Assembly: GCF_009754915.1 (NCBI RefSeq)
Contig: NZ_WPIK01000002.1
Coordinates: 271,350-335,349, forward strand
DNA from: Mucilaginibacter arboris
GTDB taxonomy: Bacteria; Bacteroidota; Bacteroidia; Sphingobacteriales; Sphingobacteriaceae
Length of the DNA: 64,000 nt
Direction: 5' to 3'
Shown here: positions 52,333 to 60,589 of the stretch, piece after piece
Layout: every line of letters starts with the position of its first letter
Position numbering within the stretch: the first letter of the stretch is position 1
Made by a program: the position numbers and the translations under genes
The notes under the pieces: generated by a model
What the model was told of the DNA's origin: nothing
Databases searched by the model: none
Seen by the model: the letters and a program-made list of their open reading frames with translations, nothing else

Positions 52333-52794
52333 ATGAGCAAAGCAATTATTAAAACCGAAAAAGGCGACATGACCGTAGAATTTTACGAGCAGGATGCGCC
52401 AAATACCGTAGCAAACTTTTTAAAATTAGCCAAAGAAGGCTTTTATAACGGGGTAGCTTTTCACCGTGTGATCCCGAATTTTATGGTCCAAACCGGCGAT
52501 CCGCTTTCTAAAGATCCTGCAACAGCTTTCCGTGCAGGCAGCGGCGGTCCGGGTTATAAAATTGATTGTGAACTGACCGGCGAAAATCAGTACCACGACC
52601 GCGGCGTACTTTCTATGGCACACGCTGGCCGTAATACTGGCGGTTCCCAGTTTTTTATCTGCCACAGCCGTACCAATACAGCACATTTAGACCGTAACCA
52701 CACCGTTTTTGGTAAAGTGGTTGAGAATGTGGACGTGGTAGATGAAATTCGCCAGGGCGATAAAATTACCAGTATTGAAGTGATTGAAGGATAG
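52333..52794 (+). CDS. ppiB: Peptidyl-prolyl cis-trans isomerase (cyclophilin)
   Basis: 153 aa from ATG 52333. FHRVIPNFMVQTGDP carries the catalytic Arg, followed by GGPGYKIDCEL, GVLSMAHAGRNTGGSQFFICH and LDRNHTVFGKV, the full cyclophilin signature. It has no signal peptide, so it acts in the cytoplasm on prolyl bonds of new proteins. A REP-like GTTGCCGG inverted repeat follows it. Confidence 0.96.
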   Translation: MSKAIIKTEKGDMTVEFYEQDAPNTVANFLKLAKEGFYNGVAFHRVIPNFMVQTGDPLSKDPATAFRAGSGGPGYKIDCELTGENQYHDRGVLSMAHAGRNTGGSQFFICHSRTNTAHLDRNHTVFGKVVENVDVVDEIRQGDKITSIEVIEG

Positions 52795-52796
52795 GA

Positions 52797-52875
52797 ACAG
52801 TTGCCGGTTGACCGTTGCCAGTTGCGGGTTCATGATTATTGAAGATAGAAACCCTAAACTGGCAACCGGCAACAG
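52797..52875. repeat. Inverted repeat between ppiB and the DUF5606 gene
   Basis: ACAGTTGCCGGTTG and TTGCCAGTT on the left pair with AACTGGCAACCGGCAACAG on the right (ends about 52878). It may work as a terminator or REP-type element. Confidence 0.65.
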
Positions 52876-52894
52876 AAAACTTAAAACTTAAAAT

Positions 52895-53329
52895 ATGAAT
52901 TTACATGGAATAGTTTCCGTTTCCGGGAAACCAGGTTTGTGGCGGGCAATGGCACAAAGTAAAACCGGGTTTATACTGGAAAGTTTAGACGCGCAAAAGC
53001 TGAAATTAGTAGTTAATTTAAACACGGCTAAGCTGGCGGCTTTAGAAGAAATTACGGTTTTTGGAGAAGATGAAGATTTAAAACTGACGGATATTCTGGA
53101 AAAGATGAAAGCGCTGGAAAATATTCCGGATGCCAAAAAAGCAGACGGAAAAGCTTTACGTGCATTTTTTCGAGAAGTAGCGCCAGATCATGACGAAGAA
53201 AAAGTTTATGCTTCTGATATTAAAAAAATTATCAGTTGGTTTGAAATTTTGAAAAGCAGGCCGGAATTTAATGCAGAACCGGAAGCCGCCGCCGCAGAAA
53301 CTACTGAAACAGAAACTCCGGCAGAATAG
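52895..53329 (+). CDS. DUF5606 family protein
   Basis: 144 aa, MNLHGIVSVSGKPGLWRAMAQSKTGFILESLD and a C-terminal acidic Ala/Glu/Thr tail. The opening is typical of the DUF5606 family, which is widespread in Bacteroidota and of unknown role. Cytoplasmic. The SGKPGLW part and DIKKIISWFEIL helix are the conserved parts. Confidence 0.88.
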   Translation: MNLHGIVSVSGKPGLWRAMAQSKTGFILESLDAQKLKLVVNLNTAKLAALEEITVFGEDEDLKLTDILEKMKALENIPDAKKADGKALRAFFREVAPDHDEEKVYASDIKKIISWFEILKSRPEFNAEPEAAAAETTETETPAE

Positions 53330-53338
53330 GTTTTTATT

Positions 53339-53421
53339 GTCATCCCGACGATAGGAGGGACCTTCATCAAAGCGATATCAATGATGTTTGAAGAGGATTT
53401 CTCTCTTCGTTCGAAATGACA
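53339..53421. repeat. Family B inverted repeat
   Basis: TGTCATCCCGACGATAGGAG and the mirrored CTCTTCGTTCGAAATGACA arm; 83 bp. A family A unit begins 8 bp further on. Confidence 0.8.
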
Positions 53422-53428
53422 GCAACAA

Positions 53429-53472
53429 ATGCTTCTTTTATCACCTAAAAATTAGTGTGCTAAAAGAAGCAT
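53429..53472. repeat. Family A palindromic unit (shortest)
   Basis: Left arm ATGCTTCTTTTATC at 53429, then CACCTAAAAATTAGTGTG, right arm CTAAAAGAAGCAT ending at 53472; 44 bp. Confidence 0.85.
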
Positions 53473-53536
53473 TTCCACTTTCAACAATAGTTATAACATC
53501 AGAAGGCAACCTAAAACATACAACTGGCAACAGAAA

Positions 53537-54010
53537 TTACTCATGATGATAAGGTTCTCCCTTTAAAATCGTAAACGCACGGTAAACCTGTTCCACAAAA
53601 AACAACCGTACCATTTGATGCGAAAAGGTAAGTTTGGATAACGAAAGCTTATCATTTGCACGCTGGTAAACAGTATTATCAAAACCATAAGGACCGCCAA
53701 TTACAAAAATCAGGTTTTGGGTTGAGGCAAGCATCCGTTTATTAAGCAAATCTGCAAACTGGAGCGAAGAAAGTTCCATGCCTCTTTCATCCAGTAAAAC
53801 CAAAAAATCCATAGAAGTTATTTTCTTCAGAATTAGTTCTGCTTCCTTCGCTTTTTGCTGTTCCTGGCTCAATCCTTTCGTGTTTTTAAGTTCGGGTAAT
53901 TCGATAATCTCCAGCTTGATGTAATGCTTTATACGTTTCAGGTAGATGTCGATACCTTCGTTTAAATACTTTTCTTCGGTTTTTCCGACGGAGAGGAGCG
54001 TGATTTTCAT
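53537..54010 (-). CDS. rlmH: 23S rRNA (pseudouridine1915-N3)-methyltransferase
   Basis: 157 aa, the normal RlmH size. LDERGMELSS, FVIGGPYGFD (SAM-binding knot) and LSLSKLTFSHQMVRLFFVEQVYRAFTILKGEPYHHE are the SPOUT-family hallmarks. It methylates pseudouridine 1915 in helix 69 of 23S rRNA. It runs divergently from the MutS-like gene. Confidence 0.97.
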   Translation of the reverse strand: MKITLLSVGKTEEKYLNEGIDIYLKRIKHYIKLEIIELPELKNTKGLSQEQQKAKEAELILKKITSMDFLVLLDERGMELSSLQFADLLNKRMLASTQNLIFVIGGPYGFDNTVYQRANDKLSLSKLTFSHQMVRLFFVEQVYRAFTILKGEPYHHE

Positions 54011-54090
54011 AATCAGAATAAATAACAGACTTTGAGCTTAATTGGATAATTTCGCCAAATTGCAAAGCTATACATTAAAATCAGGAGTAA

Positions 54091-55902
54091 ATGACCGCGA
54101 AGGAACAGGAAGTTTTAAAAACTTATACCGAAGAAGCTACTTCTCTTTCAACAAAAATTTTATTTTATAAAAAACGCATTAACCAAATTTCATTCTCTCG
54201 GTTAATTGTTTTTTTTGTGGGAATTATTCTGATTTACATCTTAGGGAGCATAAAATCGAGTTATGCGTTATGGATAGTTTCAACAATGGTAACTGCTTTT
54301 GTACAATTGATTAACAAGCAATCAAAACTACAAAAGGAACTGATTTTTGATGAAAACCTGCTAAAAGTTTTAAGCAACGAAATTAATCATCTAAAAGAAG
54401 CAAAAAATAGTTACGATAATGGTTCTGCTTTTGCTGATGGATTTCATCCTTACACAGATGACTTGGATATTTTCGGCGAGAAATCTTTGTTTCATTACGT
54501 TAACCGCTGCAACACGCAATCGGGCAAAAATATTTTAGCGGATTGGTTTAAAAATCCTGTAGAAAAAGCAATCATCGAAAGCAGGCAACAAGCTGTAACT
54601 GAACTTCAAAATTATCCTTCAGAAACTTTGGATTTCCGTGCAGAACTAATTGCTTTTAGCGGTACAGAACTCACAACTTTATCGTCTTCTCTTAAAGAAG
54701 GATTAAAAGAAAGGCTCGCTTTCATACATAAAAACTGGCTAAAAAGTTATGTAAAAGCGTTGCCTTTTATAATTGCGGCTTTAATTATCGGTGCTGTTTT
54801 TAATGGCCTATTTTTAAAGTTACTTGGATTGCTTGTGTTTGTTAATTTCTTTTTTAGTGGAATTTATGCAAAGCAGGTTAACCAGGTTTATACTGGTTTT
54901 AGCAGAAGCAGTAACCAGCTTTCTGCATTTGCTTCAGTTTTAAATTGGATGGAAGAAAAACTCTGGAAGAGTAATTATCTGCAAAATTTGATTGCAAGTT
55001 GCGGTTCGGCAAACGGACAAAAAGCACATAATTCTATCCAATCTTTAGCTAAAATTTTATCTCAGTTTGATTACCGTTTAAACATGATTGTAGGTGCAAT
55101 TTTAAACTTTTTTTTACTTTGGGATTTGCGTTGCACCATCAAACTTGCCAACTGGCACCAAAACGCTTCTGCTAATGTAACGGATAGCTTCGAAGTAATC
55201 GCTGCTTTTGAAGCTTTGATCAGTTTAAGTACGCTGCATTACAATCATCCGGATTGGCCTTTTCCAACAATTGAAAAAGACTTTTATGTTGAAGCATTGG
55301 AACTTGGTCATCCCCTAATTGTCGAAGAAAAACGCATTAGCAATAATTTTAAAATGGAACAAAAAACAGTTGATGTAATTACCGGCTCGAACATGGCTGG
55401 CAAAAGCACGTTTTTAAGAACGCTTGGAATTAATCTGGTTTTAGCTTATTCCGGTGCGCCCGTTTGTGCTAAAAGTTTAACGGTTTCGGTAATGAAGTTG
55501 GTTAGTTACATGCGTATCAAAGATTCGCTGAATGAAAGCACTTCGACTTTTAAAGCAGAATTAGACCGTTTAAAAATGATCCTCCAAAAAACAGCAACCG
55601 AAAGCGATGTGCTTGTTTTAATAGACGAAATGCTGCGCGGCACGAATAGCAAAGATAAATATGCCGGTTCTAAAGCTTTTATTGAACGTTTGGTAAAACA
55701 ACAAACAGCAGCTTTGGTTGCAACACACGATCTGCAAATTGCCGATCTCGCTGACGAACATCCGGGTTTGGTCCGTAACTTTCATTTCGATATTAAAATG
55801 CAAAACCACGATATGTTTTTTGATTACAAGATCAAGGATGGCGCTTGCAAAACTTTTAATGCTGCTATTTTGCTACGGGAAATTGGGTTGGGAGTGGAGT
55901 AG
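54091..55902 (+). CDS. Membrane-anchored MutS-family ATPase
   Basis: 603 aa. Two membrane helices near residues 36-72 and two near 222-265 flank a MutS lever-like region; the C-terminal ATPase has Walker A GSNMAGKSTFLRT (about 432-444), YMRIKDSLNESTSTFKAEL, the Walker B VLIDEMLRGTNS and ATHDLQIADL. The N-terminal mismatch-binding domains of MutS1 are absent. Such membrane-bound MutS homologues are known in Bacteroidota but not understood; a role in mismatch repair is unlikely. Confidence 0.87.
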   Translation: MTAKEQEVLKTYTEEATSLSTKILFYKKRINQISFSRLIVFFVGIILIYILGSIKSSYALWIVSTMVTAFVQLINKQSKLQKELIFDENLLKVLSNEINHLKEAKNSYDNGSAFADGFHPYTDDLDIFGEKSLFHYVNRCNTQSGKNILADWFKNPVEKAIIESRQQAVTELQNYPSETLDFRAELIAFSGTELTTLSSSLKEGLKERLAFIHKNWLKSYVKALPFIIAALIIGAVFNGLFLKLLGLLVFVNFFFSGIYAKQVNQVYTGFSRSSNQLSAFASVLNWMEEKLWKSNYLQNLIASCGSANGQKAHNSIQSLAKILSQFDYRLNMIVGAILNFFLLWDLRCTIKLANWHQNASANVTDSFEVIAAFEALISLSTLHYNHPDWPFPTIEKDFYVEALELGHPLIVEEKRISNNFKMEQKTVDVITGSNMAGKSTFLRTLGINLVLAYSGAPVCAKSLTVSVMKLVSYMRIKDSLNESTSTFKAELDRLKMILQKTATESDVLVLIDEMLRGTNSKDKYAGSKAFIERLVKQQTAALVATHDLQIADLADEHPGLVRNFHFDIKMQNHDMFFDYKIKDGACKTFNAAILLREIGLGVE

Positions 55903-55914
55903 TTTATCTTTCTG

Positions 55915-55937
55915 ATGCTTCTTTTATCAACTAAAAA
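55915..55937. repeat. Family A single arm
   Basis: ATGCTTCTTTTATC then AACTAAAAATTGGTG. It lies 13 bp after the MutS-like stop and leads into the family D copy. Confidence 0.75.
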
Positions 55938-55957
55938 TTGGTGTTAAAATACTTTTG

Positions 55958-56065
55958 GGCGTGCCCCTTCGGGTCGGGCTATCCGCTGCAAGTCCTCGCT
56001 ACGCTCCGGGCTTTCCGCTACTATCCCTCACGTACCTGCAAAGCGCTGCATTATCCTGTTTGTTA
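55958..56065. repeat. Family D: GTGCCCCTTCGGGTC repeat
   Basis: CGTGCCCCTTCGGGTCGGGC ... TGCAAAGCGCTGCATTATCC. A decayed copy lies at 57837-57940 (GTTCCCCTTCGTGCC ... TGCAAATGCTGGATTATCC). Both stand directly behind a family A left arm. Confidence 0.55.
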
Positions 56066-56094
56066 ATTTAATTGTATGTTTTTGGCTTAATGTG

Positions 56095-57657
56095 CTACCG
56101 TTTCTTTCCACTATTATCAACAACCCCTTTTGCATCATCTATTACAAAACCAATTCCATTTTCTAAATAAACCCTTGCCGCTTTTTTATTAACAGGCGAA
56201 GGGCCGCCATCAAAATTAACGATGCGCAAATTGTTAAAATTAGCGGCTTCAATGCCATGGGTGTAAAAAGGCATTCTGGTATCAGTCCAGGTTAATTTAA
56301 AATTACTGATCCGGATGTTTTTTGCATGATCTATTAAAATTCCGGGAATATCTCTTTTAAAAACCTGGTTCTTATCTCCAATTACACCTCTTAAATCTAT
56401 ATTACCGCCTTCAACCTCATTTAGTTTACTGTCAAATAGTTCAAAATTAATATTATCAAAAGTTAGGTCTTGGATAATGCTTTCATCCGTTCCGTACACT
56501 AAAATCCCATTTTCACCTTTACAAAAAATATTGCTGAATTTAACGTTTTTGATTGTCCCTAATTTTACTGCTTCTTTTCCGCGAATAGACGAAATATGTA
56601 TCGGCTCGCCGTTTCCCCACCAGTCGCCGGTACGAAATTTGGTTTCAATAGTCATATTAGAAAAAGTGATGTTTTCCAAAGAACCTTCATCCCTTAAAAA
56701 TATTCCGACCCCGCGTGTAGAATTGGTAATATTAACATTATCCACATGGATATTACGCACTGTATTCTGATCGAGAAAACCAATACGGATACCGCTGGAA
56801 GCTGATTGCAAATTACAATTGCTTACCAAAATATTTTCGGAAACATGCTTTTTGCCGCTAAAACCAGGTATTTCAAAATGATGATCGTATCCAACAATCG
56901 CAATGGCATCATCACCGGCGCGGATATCACAATCTGTAATAGCTACATTGCTGCAACTGGTTACATCAATACCATCTGCGTTTGGAACAAGCATCCCGCT
57001 CCACAATTTAATTCCGGATACCAGTACGGCATCGCAATCGGCAAAATGTAAGGTCCAGAAAGGCGAGTTCAGCAAAGAAATATTGCGTACCTGCACGTTG
57101 CTGCACTCAGAAAAAATAACCATTTGGTGCGGGCGGTCTTTATTAGGGACAACAGGGCCATCGCCAATGCCGTTTTCCACCTTTCGGTAATTGTTTCTCT
57201 GCCTTGTAAAACGAGTGGTAGCCGTATCAATCTTTTTAGCTTTTGTAAAATCATGAAAAGCTTCGTTGCTGCCATCAATTTTCCCTTCGCCGGTTATCGA
57301 AACATTTTGCGCGTTTATGGTATAAAGTAGTCCGAAATAAGTTAAACCATAAACCGGCTGCGTAAAACTTTTATAATCTTTCAGGTTAGCGCTTCCTTTT
57401 AGGGTTGCACCATTTTCCAGATAAAGGTTAACATTGCTTTTTAAGCTAAAAGTACCCGTAATAAAAGTGCCTGGCGGCACATATACCATTCCTCCACCGT
57501 TTTCAAAACAAGCATCAATGGCTTTTTGTATGGCAGCCGTATTAATGGTCTTCGCATCGTTTCTGGCACCAAAATCGGTAATGTTATATGTTTTCTTTTG
57601 TGCAAAAACAATTGTGTTCAGGCAAATAAGCAGCCCTATCAACAGGTTTCTTTTCAT
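56095..57657 (-). CDS. GH28-type polygalacturonase-like protein
   Basis: 520 aa, signal peptide ending NTIVFAQ, then the pectate-lyase-like N-terminal cap (YNITDFGARNDAKTINTAAIQKAIDAC) and a right-handed beta-helix. GH28-like catalytic motifs NADGIDV, AGDDAIAI and SGIRIG are present. The GHG histidine motif is not obvious, so the exact activity is uncertain. Family members cleave pectic galacturonan or rhamnogalacturonan. It stands alone, not in a visible locus. Confidence 0.85.
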   Translation of the reverse strand: MKRNLLIGLLICLNTIVFAQKKTYNITDFGARNDAKTINTAAIQKAIDACFENGGGMVYVPPGTFITGTFSLKSNVNLYLENGATLKGSANLKDYKSFTQPVYGLTYFGLLYTINAQNVSITGEGKIDGSNEAFHDFTKAKKIDTATTRFTRQRNNYRKVENGIGDGPVVPNKDRPHQMVIFSECSNVQVRNISLLNSPFWTLHFADCDAVLVSGIKLWSGMLVPNADGIDVTSCSNVAITDCDIRAGDDAIAIVGYDHHFEIPGFSGKKHVSENILVSNCNLQSASSGIRIGFLDQNTVRNIHVDNVNITNSTRGVGIFLRDEGSLENITFSNMTIETKFRTGDWWGNGEPIHISSIRGKEAVKLGTIKNVKFSNIFCKGENGILVYGTDESIIQDLTFDNINFELFDSKLNEVEGGNIDLRGVIGDKNQVFKRDIPGILIDHAKNIRISNFKLTWTDTRMPFYTHGIEAANFNNLRIVNFDGGPSPVNKKAARVYLENGIGFVIDDAKGVVDNSGKKR

Positions 57658-57792
57658 CAGCAGTTAAATTAGGAAGGTTTATAAACTGAAAAATGATTTC
57701 AGGTTTATTGGTTTTAGTAAATGCCTTCAAACATAATTATTCTTTTTTACGATTTGATTTTTTCTGCTAAAATCAAATCAACGAAAGCTGTC

Positions 57793-57815
57793 ATGCTTCT
57801 TTTACCGGCAAAAAA
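57793..57815. repeat. Family A single arm
   Basis: ATGCTTCTTTTACC then GGCAAAAAATTAGTG; between the GH28 and CHU_C genes and directly in front of a decayed family D copy. Confidence 0.75.
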
Positions 57816-57939
57816 TTAGTGTTGTATTTTTGATGTTCCCCTTCGTGCCGTGCTATCTGCATTCTTTTAATAAACTCAGGATTTACATGGTGGGTTTATT
57901 AAACCACTCCTGCAAATGCTGGATTATCCTTGTGTTATT

Positions 57940-60510
57940 TTAACGGATTACCGTTACATAACCAGCTTCTTTCAGCAGATCATCATTTAAAGTAGTTGCG
58001 GTAATTACATAATAATAAGTGCCAACGGGAACGGGTTCTCCGTTATATAATCCGTCCCATCGTTTTAAAATATCTTTGGCTTCATACAACTGGGTTCCGT
58101 ACCGGTTAAAAATCTGGATGCGGTAATTTTTCAGGTTGGTAATCTTCACCCCAAAATCATCGTTGATGCCATCACCGTTTGGCGTGAAAGTATTGGGGAT
58201 AAAAATGGTAACATTATAACGCAAAATCAATTTGCCCAACGATATGGTGTTAGAACAGGCGCCTTTATTAGTTGCCGTTAGTTTTACCGTAAAGTTTCCT
58301 TTTGTCGTATAAGTGTGCTGCGGATTAACAGCAGTTGAAGTTGTGCCATCACCAAAATCCCACAAATAGCTATCGGCATTGGTAGAAAGGTTTTTAAAAG
58401 ATACGGTTAACGGCACAGAGGCACTAAGCGGAATAGTTGGCGTAACATCAAAAGCAGCAACCGGAACAGGAACGATATCCGAAAGATTGATGGTTGTACC
58501 AACCGGATCGCTGGAACATTGACCCTGCGTAATAGTGAGGGCATAAGTTCCGGCAACGGAAGGGCCAGTAATAGGAATACGCACTACTGTTTGGTTGGAG
58601 GTAAAATTGTTAGGGCCGGTCCAGCTATAAATAGTATTGGCTTGCGCCGTTGTGCTCATTACTAAAGTATCGCCAATGCAATAAGGGCCGTTTACCTTGT
58701 TCAGTTGCGTTACCACCGGCTTCTGTGGCACATTTACATTTTGTGATATTACTGATGTACAGCCCAGCATTCCAACGGCGGTAAGCGTAATTTTTTTATT
58801 GCCAAAAGAAGCATAGGTAATGGTGAAAGGCCCGTTTGTAGTTGCGCTGGTTATGCTGGCATCAGTACCAAAATCCCATTTTAAACTGGTATAATCAGTA
58901 GAATTATTGGTGATGGTAAAGCTTTGTTGATTGGTACAAAGATTATTGGGCGTAATGGTGAAATTAAGCACAGGCGTTTTACCAATAGGCGGAATGGTGA
59001 TAGAAGCCTGATCGCTTGTGCAACCATTTTGGGTAATAGCAAGCGTATAGGTTCCGGCCTGATTGTAATTGGTAATTGGAATGGTAACTACAGAATCGGT
59101 AGAAGTAAAACCGTTTGGCCCCTGCCAGGCGTAAGTTGTTTTGGCTGAAGGTACTTGTGCCCTTAACACTAAATTATCTCCCAAACAATAGCTGTTTTTA
59201 GCAGATAAAACAACAGGTATGGCTGGTTTTGCCGGAATATCAAAGGTTTTATAATCAACCGTCAAACAGCCTTGAGCATTATACGCCAATAAAACAGCAG
59301 TTTTTGTTCCGGGAGTTGAATAAGTAACCGTATATGGACCTGGCCCGGCAGCAGAGTCTATGCTGGCGCCATCACCAAAACTCCATTTTAAAGATGTATA
59401 GTTAGTGGATTTATTGGTGAAAGTAAAACTTGGGCTTGCTGTACAAGCATTGTTTACTTGCATATCCAGTTTTGCGGTTGGGCCCAAAAATGTTCCGGTC
59501 GTGGCACCACTGCCGGTAAAGGATATGGTAAAACCATTGGACCCTGAAGTAAAGTTGTTAATCAATAACGCATAAACGTGCCCCTGAATCATATCAACAT
59601 ATTTTACAAAACCATCTTGTCCTGCCACACAACCGGGCATTTCTACTAAATCGGTAGAAGTTAAGTTAAGCCCGGTTTTATTGTAAAATGGCGTACATCC
59701 AATACCGCTGCCAGAAGCGCATCGGATGGCATTTGCCGCAGTTACATTGCTTGCTGCACCACTGGTTCCTAAATCATACAAAACCCAATCAATATCATTG
59801 TCGGAAATGGTTGGTGTAATCGTAAAAGTTAATGTTCCGTTGTTAGCGGCCGTCCATTTATACCAGGCAGAATTAGCTTCAATTGGCCCGTTTCCAGAAT
59901 TTACATCTAAACAAGTCCCGGCAGATTCCCTGTTGTTAGTACCTGCACCGGTTACATTAGTTTGGGTAAAAGCTGTTGTATCACAAATGATAGAAGCACT
60001 GCCAAAATCCTGGCCAGCTTTTAGAATGGGGAAATAATTATTGATGCACAGTTTAAAAGTACCAGTATTGGCACCGCTTACACGAATATAGTAAGTTTGG
60101 CCGATTGTTAAGCCGCCTTTATATAATGTACCCAAAGTTGTGGTACTGGTATTAGAGCCAATCAGTTCTGTAAAATTAGAGCAGTCAGGCGTAGTGTACA
60201 AAGCAATTAAAGGCGAAGTAAGCGTGCCGCCGCCGTTTGCATTTCCGGTTACCGAAATATTAACATCAAAAGCTGTGGCGATAAATTTAAACCACACATC
60301 ATTACCTTCAGAAGGCCATGCTTGCGATTTTGCCAAACCGCCTGCTGTTGCATTTACATTGGTATAAGCTGCATTGTCCGAACAGAAATTGGAAACATTA
60401 GTGAGCGCAATTGCGCCAGAACAATCATCATTAACCGGAGCCTGCGCCTTTAGCGCAGCCGAAAGACCTAAAAAAAATACCGATAAAAGAAGTATTCGTA
60501 GTTGTTTCAA
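57940..60510 (-). CDS. T9SS-exported PKD-repeat protein with CHU_C (gliding motility-associated) sorting domain
   Basis: 856 aa. Signal peptide to about ALKAQ, then two jelly-roll-like regions (about 25-330), three PKD domains (WSFGDGASI, WDFGTDASI, WDFGDGTTS) alternating with Ig-like repeats (YCLGDNLVLRA, YCIGDTLVMST), and the C-terminal type B sorting domain PNTFTPNGDGINDDFGVKI ... RWDGLYNGEPVPVGTYYYVI. It is a cell-surface or secreted protein exported by type IX secretion; ligand unknown. Family A-like cores occur in its signal peptide (RILLLS) and in one PKD domain (YASFGN). Confidence 0.9.
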   Translation of the reverse strand: MKQLRILLLSVFFLGLSAALKAQAPVNDDCSGAIALTNVSNFCSDNAAYTNVNATAGGLAKSQAWPSEGNDVWFKFIATAFDVNISVTGNANGGGTLTSPLIALYTTPDCSNFTELIGSNTSTTTLGTLYKGGLTIGQTYYIRVSGANTGTFKLCINNYFPILKAGQDFGSASIICDTTAFTQTNVTGAGTNNRESAGTCLDVNSGNGPIEANSAWYKWTAANNGTLTFTITPTISDNDIDWVLYDLGTSGAASNVTAANAIRCASGSGIGCTPFYNKTGLNLTSTDLVEMPGCVAGQDGFVKYVDMIQGHVYALLINNFTSGSNGFTISFTGSGATTGTFLGPTAKLDMQVNNACTASPSFTFTNKSTNYTSLKWSFGDGASIDSAAGPGPYTVTYSTPGTKTAVLLAYNAQGCLTVDYKTFDIPAKPAIPVVLSAKNSYCLGDNLVLRAQVPSAKTTYAWQGPNGFTSTDSVVTIPITNYNQAGTYTLAITQNGCTSDQASITIPPIGKTPVLNFTITPNNLCTNQQSFTITNNSTDYTSLKWDFGTDASITSATTNGPFTITYASFGNKKITLTAVGMLGCTSVISQNVNVPQKPVVTQLNKVNGPYCIGDTLVMSTTAQANTIYSWTGPNNFTSNQTVVRIPITGPSVAGTYALTITQGQCSSDPVGTTINLSDIVPVPVAAFDVTPTIPLSASVPLTVSFKNLSTNADSYLWDFGDGTTSTAVNPQHTYTTKGNFTVKLTATNKGACSNTISLGKLILRYNVTIFIPNTFTPNGDGINDDFGVKITNLKNYRIQIFNRYGTQLYEAKDILKRWDGLYNGEPVPVGTYYYVITATTLNDDLLKEAGYVTVIR

Positions 60511-60538
60511 TTTTCCGGCCGAAATCTTTCCTAAAATA

Positions 60539-60572
60539 GAAAAAGCCCCTGAAATTTCAGGGGCTTTTTCTA
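60539..60572. terminator. Strong terminator after the aconitase gene
   Basis: AAAAGCCCCTGAAA pairs perfectly with TTTCAGGGGCTTTT, with A and T runs on both sides. Confidence 0.9.
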
Positions 60573-60589
60573 TTTAATACATGCTGCTT

